Shown here one piece after another: positions 33,140 through 41,963 of a stretch of 64,000 nt of DNA (position 1 is the stretch's first letter; each line of letters starts with the position of its first letter). The position numbers and the translations under genes were made by a program. The notes under the pieces are model-generated. The model saw only the letters and a program-made list of their open reading frames with translations, had not been told where the DNA came from and did not search any database. Origin of the DNA: Microvirga sp. (GTDB taxonomy: Bacteria > Pseudomonadota > Alphaproteobacteria > Rhizobiales > Beijerinckiaceae); assembly GCF_014699075.1 (NCBI RefSeq), contig NZ_JACXAB010000006.1, forward strand, positions 1-64,000, written 5' to 3'.

Positions 33140-35245
33140 TCAGAGATCGCGAAAGCCCTTGCCCTCGGCAACGAGACGTTCGAGCAGCGCAGCCGGCTTG
33201 AAGTCCGCTCCGTACTGCGCCTCGTAAGCGCGCAGCCGGTCGAGCACTTTGCCTAACCCCACCTGCTCGCCATAGAACATCGGTCCGCCGCGATAGACCG
33301 GCCAGCCATAGCCGTTGATCCACACGATATCGATGTCGGAGGAGCGGATGGAGATGCCCTCCTCCAGGATCTTCGCGCCCTCGTTGATCATCGTGTAGAC
33401 GCAGCGCTCCAGAATTTCCTGATCGGAGATCGTGCGCCGCTCGATGCCCTTCTTGGCCGAGAGATCGAGGATGATCTGCTCCACGAGTTTGGACGGCTTG
33501 GCGTTGCGGTTCTCGTCGTAATCGTAGAAGCCCGCGCCCGTTTTCTGGCCGCGGCGATCCTGCTCGCACAGGATTTCGCGGGCGGTCTCGCCTTTCGAGG
33601 TCTCGCGCGACCAGCCGATGTCGAGGCCTGCAAGATCGGCCATGGCGAAGGGCCCCATGGGGAAGCCGAACTCGTAGAGAACGCGGTCCACATCCCACGG
33701 CATCGCGCCCTCAAGAATCAGGCGGTTGGCTTCGCGCTGGCGCGGCTCGAGCATGCGGTTGCCGACGAAGCCATGGCACACGCCCACCAGCACGGCGATC
33801 TTGCCGATCTGGCGGCCGAGCTGCATGGCGGTGGCGATGACCCGCTTGTCGGTCTTCTCGCCGCGCACCACCTCCAGCAGGCGCATGATGTTGGCCGGCG
33901 AGAAGAAGTGCATGCCGAGCACGTGCTCAGGCCGCTTCGTCATCGCGGCGATCTCGTTCACGTTGAGGTAGGACGTGTTGCTGGCCAGAATCGCACCGGG
34001 CTTGGCGATGGCATCAAGCTTGGAGAAGATCTCCTTCTTGATCGCCATGTTCTCGAACACCGCCTCGATGATGAGGTCGCAATCGGCGAGATCCTCCATG
34101 TTGAGGCTGCCGGTGAGGAGCCCCATGCGGCGCTCCACGTCGTCCATGCTCATGCGGCCCTTCTTGGCCGTGCTCTCGTAGTTGCGGCGGATGACGCCGA
34201 GACCCCGCTCCAAGGCCTCGGGCTTAGCCTCGACAATGGTGACGGGCAGCCCCGCATTGGCGAAATTCATCGAGATGCCACCGCCCATGGTGCCGGCGCC
34301 GATGACGCCAACCTTCTTGACGGCCAAGGTCGGCGTGTTGTCGGAGATGTCTGGGATCTTCCAAACCTGGCGCTCGGCGAAGAACACGTGCCGCTGGGCC
34401 GCCGATTGCTCGCCGCTCACGAGGTCCTGGAACAGCCTGCGTTCCAGCTTGATGCCCTCGTCGAACGGCAGATTCACGGCCGCCTCGATGCAGCGGATGT
34501 TGTATTCCGGCGCCTGGAAGCCACGGAACTTGCGGGCATTGGCCTTGCGGAATGCGTCAAAAACCTCCGGCTTGCCGCGGGCGGCCGCGATCTTGTCATC
34601 GAGATCGCGAACCTTCTTGAGCGGTCGGTTCTCGGCCACTACCTTGCGCGCGAACGCAATGGCGCTTGCGAGCAAATCGTTCTCCTCGACGAGCTCATCG
34701 ACGATCCCCATCTCCTTCGCGGCCTTTGCCGAGATCGGGCTGCCGGATGTGACCATCTCCATTGCCCGCTCAGGACCCACGAGGCGCGGCAGGCGCTGCG
34801 TGCCGCCGGCACCCGGGAGCAGTCCGAGCTTCACTTCCGGAAAGCCGCATTTTGCCGAGGGCACGGCCACGCGGTAATGGCAGGCGAGCGCCGTCTCCAG
34901 ACCACCGCCGAGCGCCGTGCCGTGAAGGGCGGCGACCACAGGCTTCGATGAGGCCTCGATGAAGTCCACCACCTCGGGCAGCATCGGCTGCTTCGGCGGC
35001 TTGCCGAACTCGCTGATGTCGGCGCCGGCAAAGAAGGTGCGGCCCTCGCAATGGAGCACCACGGCCTTGACGCTCGCGTCAGTGCCGGCTTGCCTGATGC
35101 CTTCCACAATGCCCTCGCGCACCTGTGCCGAGAGCGCGTTCACGGGAGGCGAGTTGACGGCGAGCACGGCGATCTCGCCGTCGCGTCTCAGTTCGACGAC
35201 AGGATTGATGCGGGTTGCGGAACCCATCTCGGCCGCGCTGCTCAT
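33140..35245 (-). CDS. Bifunctional enoyl-CoA hydratase / 3-hydroxyacyl-CoA dehydrogenase
   Basis: A 701-residue FadB/FadJ/PimF-like beta-oxidation enzyme. The N-terminal crotonase domain (about residues 15-200) shows FFAGADISEFG and LGLLPGAGGTQRLPR. The NAD-binding dehydrogenase domain begins near residue 310 with VGVIGAGTMGGG, followed by IIEAVFEN and the catalytic-site region MHFFSPANIMRLLEVV. The C-terminal helical domains carry CHGFVGNRM and FGFPMGPFAMADLAG. It hydrates enoyl-CoA and oxidises the 3-hydroxyacyl-CoA. GGGAGAG precedes the ATG. It follows the thiolase gene in the same direction, 45 bp away. Confidence 0.94.
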   Translation of the reverse strand: MSSAAEMGSATRINPVVELRRDGEIAVLAVNSPPVNALSAQVREGIVEGIRQAGTDASVKAVVLHCEGRTFFAGADISEFGKPPKQPMLPEVVDFIEASSKPVVAALHGTALGGGLETALACHYRVAVPSAKCGFPEVKLGLLPGAGGTQRLPRLVGPERAMEMVTSGSPISAKAAKEMGIVDELVEENDLLASAIAFARKVVAENRPLKKVRDLDDKIAAARGKPEVFDAFRKANARKFRGFQAPEYNIRCIEAAVNLPFDEGIKLERRLFQDLVSGEQSAAQRHVFFAERQVWKIPDISDNTPTLAVKKVGVIGAGTMGGGISMNFANAGLPVTIVEAKPEALERGLGVIRRNYESTAKKGRMSMDDVERRMGLLTGSLNMEDLADCDLIIEAVFENMAIKKEIFSKLDAIAKPGAILASNTSYLNVNEIAAMTKRPEHVLGMHFFSPANIMRLLEVVRGEKTDKRVIATAMQLGRQIGKIAVLVGVCHGFVGNRMLEPRQREANRLILEGAMPWDVDRVLYEFGFPMGPFAMADLAGLDIGWSRETSKGETAREILCEQDRRGQKTGAGFYDYDENRNAKPSKLVEQIILDLSAKKGIERRTISDQEILERCVYTMINEGAKILEEGISIRSSDIDIVWINGYGWPVYRGGPMFYGEQVGLGKVLDRLRAYEAQYGADFKPAALLERLVAEGKGFRDL

Positions 35246-35290
35246 GCTGTTCTCTCCCTTGATTCGGTGCGCTTGTCTGAACGACGTGTC

Positions 35291-36493
35291 TTAGTAGATC
35301 TCGAAAAGACCGGCAGCCCCCATGCCGCCGCCCACGCACATGGTGACGACGCCGTATTTCGCGCCGCGGCGCTTGCCCTCGACCAGGATGTGTCCGGTCA
35401 TGCGCGCGCCCGACATGCCATAGGGATGACCGATGGAGATGGCGCCGCCGCTCACATTGAGCTTCTCGTTGGGAATGCCGAGCCGGTCGCGGCAATAAAG
35501 CACCTGGCAGGCGAAGGCCTCGTTCAGCTCCCAGATGTCGATGTCGTCCACCGTCAGGCCATGCTGCTTGAGCAGCTTCGGCACGGCGAAGACCGGTCCG
35601 ATGCCCATCTCGTCCGGATCGCAGCCGGCCACCGCCATGCCGCGATAGGCGCCGAGCGGCTGCAGGCCGCGGCGCTCCGCCTCCTTCGCTTCCATCAGAA
35701 CGGCCGCCGAGGCGCCGTCCGACAGCTGCGAGGCGTTGCCCGCTGTGATGAACCGCCCTTCCTTCACGCGCAGCCCATCCTTGAACACGGGGTTCAGCGC
35801 CTGCAGGTCCTCGAGCCGCGTCTGCGGGCGGTTGCCCTCGTCCTGCGAGAGCGTGATCTCCCGCTGGGAGGTGGCGCCGGTCGCCTTGTCGACCACGGTC
35901 ATGTGGGTTGTCATGGGCACGATCTCGGCGGCGAAACGCCCTTCGGCCTGGGCCTGGGCGGTGCGCTGCTGCGATTGCAGGGCGTATTCGTCCTGCGCTT
36001 CGCGGGAGATGCCATAGCGGTCGGCCACGGTCTCGGCCGTCTCCAACATGCTCATATAGAGCGCCGGAACCGTCTCCACGAGCGCCGGGTCCTTGGCGCG
36101 ATACCGATTCGCCTGCTCGTTCTGGACCAGGGAAATCGATTCGAGGCCGCCCCCCACCGCGATCCCGATCCCATCGACGACGATCTCCTTGGCGGCCGTC
36201 GCGATAGCCATGAGGCCGGAGGCGCATTGCCGGTCCATGCTCATGCCGGCGACGCCGGTCGGCAGGCCCGCGCGCAGGGCCGCCTGACGGGCGATGTTCG
36301 ACCCGGTCGAGCCCTGCTGCAGCGCCGCGCCCATGACAACATCGCCGATCTCGCCCGGATCGATCCCGGCGCGCTTCACTGCCTCGGCGATGGCATGGCC
36401 GCCCAGCGCCTGAGCCTGGGTGTCGTTGAAAGCGCCGCGATAGGCTTTTCCGATGGGGGTGCGGGCCGTGGAAACGATGACAGCTTCACGCAT
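35291..36493 (-). CDS. Acetyl-CoA C-acyltransferase (3-ketoacyl-CoA thiolase)
   Basis: A 400-residue thiolase that cleaves 3-ketoacyl-CoA with CoA to acetyl-CoA and a shortened acyl-CoA. The nucleophilic cysteine is in MDRQCASGL (near residue 87), the catalytic His in [16 protein letters not shown], and the second Cys in [15 protein letters not shown] near the C-terminus. The start is the ATG at 36493, which has GGGAGGAT upstream; a frame from 36538 is longer but unneeded. It is first of the leftward thiolase-FadB-hydrolase operon and diverges from the reductase-ligase operon across a region with a palindrome. Confidence 0.94.
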   Translation of the reverse strand: MREAVIVSTARTPIGKAYRGAFNDTQAQALGGHAIAEAVKRAGIDPGEIGDVVMGAALQQGSTGSNIARQAALRAGLPTGVAGMSMDRQCASGLMAIATAAKEIVVDGIGIAVGGGLESISLVQNEQANRYRAKDPALVETVPALYMSMLETAETVADRYGISREAQDEYALQSQQRTAQAQAEGRFAAEIVPMTTHMTVVDKATGATSQREITLSQDEGNRPQTRLEDLQALNPVFKDGLRVKEGRFITAGNASQLSDGASAAVLMEAKEAERRGLQPLGAYRGMAVAGCDPDEMGIGPVFAVPKLLKQHGLTVDDIDIWELNEAFACQVLYCRDRLGIPNEKLNVSGGAISIGHPYGMSGARMTGHILVEGKRRGAKYGVVTMCVGGGMGAAGLFEIY

Positions 36494-36597
36494 TGTGGGA
36501 TCCTCCCTGGATCGCTGGGGCGGTTGCCACCCCTTCATTCCAAGCCACCCGACGCCGGCGGCGACGAGCGCTCCTGACCTTGTCTGGTGATATTAAT

Positions 36598-36620
36598 GAC
36601 AAAAGCGGTATGTTTTTGTC
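36598..36620. promoter_or_regulatory. Inverted repeat in the divergent acyl-CoA promoter region
   Basis: GACAAAA (36598-36604) and TTTTGTC (36614-36620) are perfectly inverted around 9 bases. A third half-site, TTGTC at 36580-36584, pairs with the same GACAA. It lies between two divergent catabolic operons, so a shared operator is likely; the regulator is unknown, and the neighbouring double-TetR protein is one candidate. Confidence 0.55.
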
Positions 36621-36755
36621 TAGCCCAAATCCCTTTGAAAATATGAGAAAAATTTACGCCCTGAAACTTTTTCGAAAAATCGGCTTGCATCTGGAGACGG
36701 CCCGGATACCCTGCTTCCCATAAAGATTATGCGCTTTCTGGGGAGGAAGCGAAGG

Positions 36756-37769
36756 ATGCTGGCCCTACTCAGCAAACAGCCGGGCGGACCCGAGACGCTC
36801 GTGCTGGAATCCGTGGCCGAGCCCAGCCCGAAGCCGGGCGAAATCCTGCTGGCCGTGAAGGCCTGCGGGGTGAACTATCCCGACGGGCTAATCATCGAGG
36901 ACCGTTACCAGTTCAAGCCCGAGCGCCCCTTCGCGCCGGGCAGCGAGGTCTCCGGCATCGTCGAGGCGGTGGGAGAAGGCGTGTCCTTCCTGAAAGCCGG
37001 CGACCGGGTGATCGGCTCCTGCGGCTGGGGCGGCATGGCCGAGAAGCTCGCCCTCTCGGCCGACCGCTGCATTCCCATGCCCGACGCCATGCCCTTCGAC
37101 GAGGCGGCCGCCTTCGTCATGACCTATGGCACCTCCTATCACGCTCTCAAGGACAGAGCCGGACTGAAGGCGGGCGAGACCCTGCTGGTACTGGGCGCGG
37201 CCGGAGGCGTGGGCCTCGCCGCTGTGGAACTCGGCAAGGCGATGGGGGCCAAGGTGATCGCCGCCGTCTCCTCGGACGAGAAGGCTGCGCTTGCGAAGAA
37301 GCACGGCGCCGACGAGAGCCTTGTCTATGCGCCCGGTCCCTTCGACAAGGAAGCCAGCAAGGCTCTGGCCGAACAGTTCAAGGCGGTTTGCGGTCTGAGC
37401 GGCGCGGACGTGATCTATGACCCGGTGGGCGGCGAATATTCCGAGGCGGCTCTGCGGGCCATCGCCTGGGAAGGGCGCTTCCTCGTGGTCGGCTTTCCGG
37501 CTGGGATCCCGAAGCTTCCACTCAACCTGCCACTGCTGAAATCCTGCCAGATCGTCGGCGTGTTCTGGGGCGCTTTCGCCAAGCGCGACCCGAAGGCCAA
37601 CGCGGCGAATCTGCGGGAGCTTCTCGATCTCTATGCAGACGGGCAGATCAAGCCGGTGATTTCCGAGCGCGTTCCCCTGGCTCGGGCCGGCGAAGCCATC
37701 GCGGCCTTGAGCGCACGCAAGGCTCTTGGCAAGATCGTCGTCACCATGAATGGGGCGGACGCATCATGA
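36756..37769 (+). CDS. NADPH:quinone-oxidoreductase-like MDR protein
   Basis: A 337-residue zinc-independent medium-chain dehydrogenase/reductase. The N-terminal GroES-like domain includes KACGVNYPDGLIIEDRYQ and FAPGSEVSGIVEAVGEGV; the Rossmann motif GAAGGVGLAAVELGKAMG lies near residue 150. No zinc-binding Cys/His set is present, so it belongs with the Qor-type reductases, possibly acting on an enoyl-type or quinone substrate. The start at 36756 has GGGGAGGAAGCG before it; the ORF from 36729 is longer. Its end overlaps the ligase ATG by 4 bp. Confidence 0.9.
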   Translation: MLALLSKQPGGPETLVLESVAEPSPKPGEILLAVKACGVNYPDGLIIEDRYQFKPERPFAPGSEVSGIVEAVGEGVSFLKAGDRVIGSCGWGGMAEKLALSADRCIPMPDAMPFDEAAAFVMTYGTSYHALKDRAGLKAGETLLVLGAAGGVGLAAVELGKAMGAKVIAAVSSDEKAALAKKHGADESLVYAPGPFDKEASKALAEQFKAVCGLSGADVIYDPVGGEYSEAALRAIAWEGRFLVVGFPAGIPKLPLNLPLLKSCQIVGVFWGAFAKRDPKANAANLRELLDLYADGQIKPVISERVPLARAGEAIAALSARKALGKIVVTMNGADAS

Positions 37770-39439
37770 GCCGGATGGCCTTTGCCTGGGAGCGCTCCTA
37801 TCCGCCCGGCGTGCGATGGAATGCTCCCATCGTGCCGTCGACGCTGCCCAAGCTCCTCGATGACGCGGTCGCAGCCTATGGCGATAGGCCGGCCATCGAA
37901 TACCGGGACCGGCACATCAGCTACACCGAGATCGGCCGTCAGGCCGATGCGTTCGCCGCCGCCCTCCTGCGCTCGCCCGCCGATACTCCGGAAGCGGTCG
38001 CGCTCTATCTGCCGAACACGCCCTATCATCCTTATGCTTTTTTCGGCGCCGCCAAGGCCGGAATCAGGGTCGCTCATCTGAGCCCCCTCGATGCCGAACG
38101 GGAGCTGGCGCACAAGCTGCATGACAGCGGCGCGCGTGTTCTCGTGACGACCAATCTCACCAGCATGCTATCCATGGCGCTCAAGCTCCTGGATGCCGGC
38201 CATGTCGATCGCCTGATCGTCGGTGAGGACGCCGTCTGGGGACCATGCCCGGCACCCACGATGCCGATCCCGGAGCGGCCCGACGTCAGCACCTTCGAGG
38301 CCTTCACGCATGATGCGGCGCTGCCCGCACAGTGGCCCGCGATCACGCCGGACGACATCGCTCTGCTGCAATATACCGGCGGCACCACCGGCACGCCGAA
38401 GGGCGCCATCCTCACCCATGGCAATCTGACCGCAGCGGTTGCCATGTACGAGGCGTGGTTCGGCCCGCAGCTGAACACGCGCCCGGGCGAGCAGAAGGTG
38501 ATCTGCGTCCTGCCGCTGTTCCATATCTTCGCCCTGACCACGATCCTGCTGCGCCAGATCCGGAACGGCAACGAGATCCTGCTGCGCCTGCGCTTCGATC
38601 CCGAGACGACGCTGCGCGACATCGAGGTGAAGCGGGCGACTGCCTTTCCGGGCGTCCCCACCATGTGGATTGCGCTGGCCAATCATCCCGGCATCGAGAA
38701 CCGCGACTTCTCTTCCGTGATCCACCTCAGCTCCGGAGGGGCGCCCCTGCCGGTCGAGGTGGGGGAGCGCTTCCATCGCCTGACAGGGCAGCGACTTCTC
38801 GGCGGCTGGGGCATGACGGAAACCTCTCCCGCCGGCACGAACCTGCCGCTCAGAGGACCGCCGAAGCCGGGCTCCATCGGCATCCCCATGCCGGGCGTCG
38901 AGCTCGACATCGTATCCCTCGACGAGCCCCGCCGGGTGCTCGGCGTGCGCGAGACTGGCGAGCTTCGCGTCCGGGGCCTCAACGTCAGCAGCGGCTACTG
39001 GAACAAACAGACGGAGACGGCCGAGGCCTTCACCCCTGAGGGCTTTCTCACCGGCGATATCGGGTACATGGATGAGGACGGATACTTCTTCATCGTCGAT
39101 CGCCGCAAGGACATGATCATCTCCGGCGGCTTCAACGTTTACCCGCAGATGATCGAGCAGGCCGTCTACGAGCACCCGCAGGTGGAGGAAGCTCTCGTGA
39201 TCGGCATTCCGGACCCTTATCGGGGAGAAGCCGCCAAGGTGTTCGTGAAATTGAGGAACGATGCGCCCGGTTTTACGCTCGAAGAGCTGCAGGCGTTTCT
39301 CGCCGACAAGGTCGGCAAGCACGAGATGCCGGCGGCTCTCGAAATCCGCGAGGCGCTTCCGCGTACCTCCGTCGGCAAGCTGTCGAAGATCGAGCTGCGC
39401 GATGCCGAGCGACGCAGGGCGGAGAACGCCACGCCATGA
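37766..39439 (+). CDS. AMP-forming acyl-CoA ligase (second in the window)
   Basis: A 557-residue ligase. The P-loop QYTGGTTGTPKGAILTHGN, the GWGMTETSPAG loop, TGDIGYMDEDGYFFIVDRRK with the DMIISGGFNVYP hinge, and RTSVGKLSKIELR with the catalytic lysine are seen. It activates a carboxylic acid in step with the following three acyl-CoA dehydrogenases; PimA-like dicarboxylate ligases share this arrangement, although the chain specificity is not visible. The ATG overlaps the stop of the reductase gene as ATGA. The next gene starts 48 bp later. Confidence 0.93.
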   Translation: MSRMAFAWERSYPPGVRWNAPIVPSTLPKLLDDAVAAYGDRPAIEYRDRHISYTEIGRQADAFAAALLRSPADTPEAVALYLPNTPYHPYAFFGAAKAGIRVAHLSPLDAERELAHKLHDSGARVLVTTNLTSMLSMALKLLDAGHVDRLIVGEDAVWGPCPAPTMPIPERPDVSTFEAFTHDAALPAQWPAITPDDIALLQYTGGTTGTPKGAILTHGNLTAAVAMYEAWFGPQLNTRPGEQKVICVLPLFHIFALTTILLRQIRNGNEILLRLRFDPETTLRDIEVKRATAFPGVPTMWIALANHPGIENRDFSSVIHLSSGGAPLPVEVGERFHRLTGQRLLGGWGMTETSPAGTNLPLRGPPKPGSIGIPMPGVELDIVSLDEPRRVLGVRETGELRVRGLNVSSGYWNKQTETAEAFTPEGFLTGDIGYMDEDGYFFIVDRRKDMIISGGFNVYPQMIEQAVYEHPQVEEALVIGIPDPYRGEAAKVFVKLRNDAPGFTLEELQAFLADKVGKHEMPAALEIREALPRTSVGKLSKIELRDAERRRAENATP

Positions 39440-39487
39440 CAAGCCATCCCCCCTTCCCTCCATTTCTCTGCCTAGAGGATATCGCCC

Positions 39488-40684
39488 ATGGATCTGCGCT
39501 TCACCGATGAGGAGCTCGCCTTCCGCGACGAGGTTCGCGAATTCTTCCGCACCGCCCTGCCCGACTCGATCCGCCGCAAGATGATCGAGGGTCATCATCC
39601 AAGCAAGGACGACCTCGTCACCTGGAGCCGCATTCTCAATGCCAAGGGCTGGGCCGTGCCGCATTGGCCGGTGGAATGGGGCGGCACCGGCTGGAGCCCG
39701 GTGAAGCAGTACATCTTCCGTGACGAACTGCAGCAGGCGCCCGCTCCCGAACCGCTCGCCTTCGGTGTCAGCATGGTCGGCCCGGTGATCTACACCTTCG
39801 GCAACGAGGATCAGAAGCGCCGCTTCCTGCCGCGCATCGCCAATCTTGACGACTGGTGGTGCCAGGGCTTCTCCGAACCCGGCGCCGGCTCCGACCTCGC
39901 CTCGCTCAAGACCACAGCCAAGCGCGAGGGCGACCACTACATCGTCAACGGCCAGAAGACATGGACTACGCTGGCCCAGCATGCGGACTGGATCTTCTGC
40001 CTGGTGCGCACGGATTCTGCCGTAAAGAAGCAGGAGGGCATCTCCTTCCTGCTCATCGACATGAAGACGCCGGGAATCACCGTGCGGCCGATCCAGACCA
40101 TCGACGGCGGGCACGAGGTCAACGAGGTGTTCCTCGACGACGTGCGCGTGCCGGTCGAAAATCTCGTCGGCCAGGAGAACAAGGGCTGGGACTATGCCAA
40201 GTTCCTGCTCGGCAATGAGCGGGTCGGCATCGCCCGCATCGGCATCTCGAAGGCGCGCCTGAAGCGCGTGCGCGAGCTGGCAAGCCTCGAGCGCATCGGG
40301 GACGTGCCGCTGATCGATATTCCGCGCTTCCGCGAAAAGCTCGCCGCCGTCGAGGTGGAGCTGAAGGCCCTCGAGATGACGCAGCTGCGCGTGGTGGCCG
40401 CCGAGAGCCGGCGCGAGAAGGGCAAGCCTGATCCGGCCTCCTCGATCCTCAAGATCAAGGGCTCGGAGATCCAGCAGGCCACGACCGAGCTGCTGATGGA
40501 GGTCGTCGGCCCCTTCGCCATGCCCTACCAGCCGGAGGAGGAAGGCCGCAACGAGCCCACCGACGGACCCGATTGGGCGAGCACCGCAGCGCCGACCTAT
40601 TTCAACTGGCGCAAGATCTCGATCTACGGCGGCTCGAACGAAATCCAGAAGAACATCATCGCCAAGGCGATCCTGGGGTTCTGA
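39488..40684 (+). CDS. Acyl-CoA dehydrogenase, PimC-like large subunit
   Basis: A 398-residue FAD-dependent dehydrogenase. Recognisable are WGGTGWSPVKQYIFRDEL, GFSEPGAGSDLASL (FAD-binding motif), the WTTLAQHADWIFCLVR strand, and YGGSNEIQKNIIAKAILG at the end. The usual MCAD-type catalytic glutamate position (YEGT) reads YGGS, but GNERVGIAR offers a Glu at the alternative site used by isovaleryl/long-chain types. With the next gene it resembles the PimC/PimD pair for pimeloyl-CoA and other dicarboxylates (recalled from Rhodopseudomonas). It is followed by a 107-bp repeat before the next gene. Confidence 0.92.
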   Translation: MDLRFTDEELAFRDEVREFFRTALPDSIRRKMIEGHHPSKDDLVTWSRILNAKGWAVPHWPVEWGGTGWSPVKQYIFRDELQQAPAPEPLAFGVSMVGPVIYTFGNEDQKRRFLPRIANLDDWWCQGFSEPGAGSDLASLKTTAKREGDHYIVNGQKTWTTLAQHADWIFCLVRTDSAVKKQEGISFLLIDMKTPGITVRPIQTIDGGHEVNEVFLDDVRVPVENLVGQENKGWDYAKFLLGNERVGIARIGISKARLKRVRELASLERIGDVPLIDIPRFREKLAAVEVELKALEMTQLRVVAAESRREKGKPDPASSILKIKGSEIQQATTELLMEVVGPFAMPYQPEEEGRNEPTDGPDWASTAAPTYFNWRKISIYGGSNEIQKNIIAKAILGF

Positions 40685-40685
40685 C

Positions 40686-40792
40686 AATGAATGTCATCCC
40701 CGGCGCACGAAGTGCGGGAAGGGGATCCACCCACACGTTCACCAGCAATGGATTCCCTTCCCCTCCGCTGCGCTCCGGCCGGGAATGACAAG
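40686..40792. repeat. GTCATCCC/GGGAATGAC repeat unit inside the operon
   Basis: ATGTCATCCCCGGCGCACGA and GGCCGGGAATGACA form the inverted ends of a unit with GGGAAGGGGATCCA against TGGATTCCCTTCCCC inside. It is of the same family as at 8458 and 14026. It lies between the two dehydrogenase genes and so probably forms a hairpin in their common mRNA. Confidence 0.65.
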
Positions 40793-40802
40793 GAGACACG
40801 AC

Positions 40803-41951
40803 ATGGACTTTGATCTCAGCGAAGAACAGCGCCTTCTGAAGGACAGCGTCGATCGCCTGATGGCGGACCGCTACGACTTCGAGAGCCGCCAGCGCTATGC
40901 CAAGGAGCCTGAGGGCTGGAGCCGGGCATTGTGGAGCGCCTATGCGGAGTTGGGCCTCCTTGCCCTGCCCTTCGACGAGGCTCATGGCGGCTTCGGCGGC
41001 GGTCCTGTGGAAACCATGACGATCATGGAAGCCTTCGGGCGCTCGCTGGCGCTCGAGCCCTATCTCGCGACCGTCATCCTCGGCGGCGGCCTGCTGCACC
41101 ACGGCGGCAGCGAGGAGCAGAAATCCACCTATCTGCCCCAAGTCGCATCCGGCGATCTGCGCCTCGCCTTCGCTCATACGGAGCGGCAATCGCGCTACGA
41201 CCTCTTCGATGTCGGAACGACAGCGCAGCCCGACGGCGGCAGCTTCATCCTCAACGGTAAGAAGAACGTCGTTCTGCACGGCGACAGCGCCGACAAGATC
41301 CTGGTGACGGCACGGGTCGCAGGCTCCCGCCGCGACCGCGACGGCATTGGCCTTTTCCTTGTCGATGCCAATGCCCCCGGCGTCTCCAGGCGCGGTTATC
41401 CCACACAGGACGGACAACGCGCCGCCGAGGTGACGCTGGAATCCGTGCGTGTCGATGCCGGAAACGTCATCGGCAACCCGGAAGGCGCTCTGCCGGTCGT
41501 GGAAAAGGTCGCCGACATCGCCATCGCGGCCCTTGCGGCCGAGGCTATCGGCGCCATGGACGAGATGCTCAAGCTCACGGTCGATTACCTGAAGACCCGC
41601 AAGCAGTTCAACGCCACCATCGGTTCCTTCCAGGTTCTGCAGCACCGCTCTTCCGAGATGTTCATCGCCGTCGAACAGGGGCGCAGCATGGCGATGTTCG
41701 CCGCCATGATGGCCCAAGAGCAGAATCCGGAAGAGCGCCGCAAGGCGATTTCGGCCGCGAAGGTGCAGATCGGCCGCTCAGGCCGCTTCGTCGGCCAGCA
41801 GGCCGTTCAGCTGCATGGCGGCGTCGGCATGACCATGGAGTACAAGGTCGGCCATCTCTTCAAGCGCGTGACGATGATTGACACCCTGTTCGGCGATGCC
41901 GACCACCATCTGTCCAAGCTCGCCGAAACCGGTGGTCTGATCGCGGCCTGA
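40803..41951 (+). CDS. Acyl-CoA dehydrogenase, PimD-like small subunit
   Basis: A 382-residue member of the acyl-CoA dehydrogenase family. The opening MDFDLSEEQRLLKDSVDRLM, the FAHTERQSRYD region in place of the common SEP/TEP motif, and QAVQLHGGVGMTMEYKVGHLFKR are visible. Neither glutamate used as catalytic base in the family is seen: the YEGT position reads FGDA, and the alternative site is AALAAEA. I infer an inactive or partner subunit that forms a heteromer with the preceding protein, as known for PimC/PimD-like and mycobacterial ChsE-type pairs. AAGGAGAC precedes the ATG at 40803. Confidence 0.9.
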   Translation: MDFDLSEEQRLLKDSVDRLMADRYDFESRQRYAKEPEGWSRALWSAYAELGLLALPFDEAHGGFGGGPVETMTIMEAFGRSLALEPYLATVILGGGLLHHGGSEEQKSTYLPQVASGDLRLAFAHTERQSRYDLFDVGTTAQPDGGSFILNGKKNVVLHGDSADKILVTARVAGSRRDRDGIGLFLVDANAPGVSRRGYPTQDGQRAAEVTLESVRVDAGNVIGNPEGALPVVEKVADIAIAALAAEAIGAMDEMLKLTVDYLKTRKQFNATIGSFQVLQHRSSEMFIAVEQGRSMAMFAAMMAQEQNPEERRKAISAAKVQIGRSGRFVGQQAVQLHGGVGMTMEYKVGHLFKRVTMIDTLFGDADHHLSKLAETGGLIAA

Positions 41952-41963
41952 TAGGAGGAACCG

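Noticed and set aside
38168..40687. 839-codon open frame antisense to the ligase and the PimC-like dehydrogenase
   Set aside because: Same shadow pattern; no domain recognised, and the plus-strand genes are certain.
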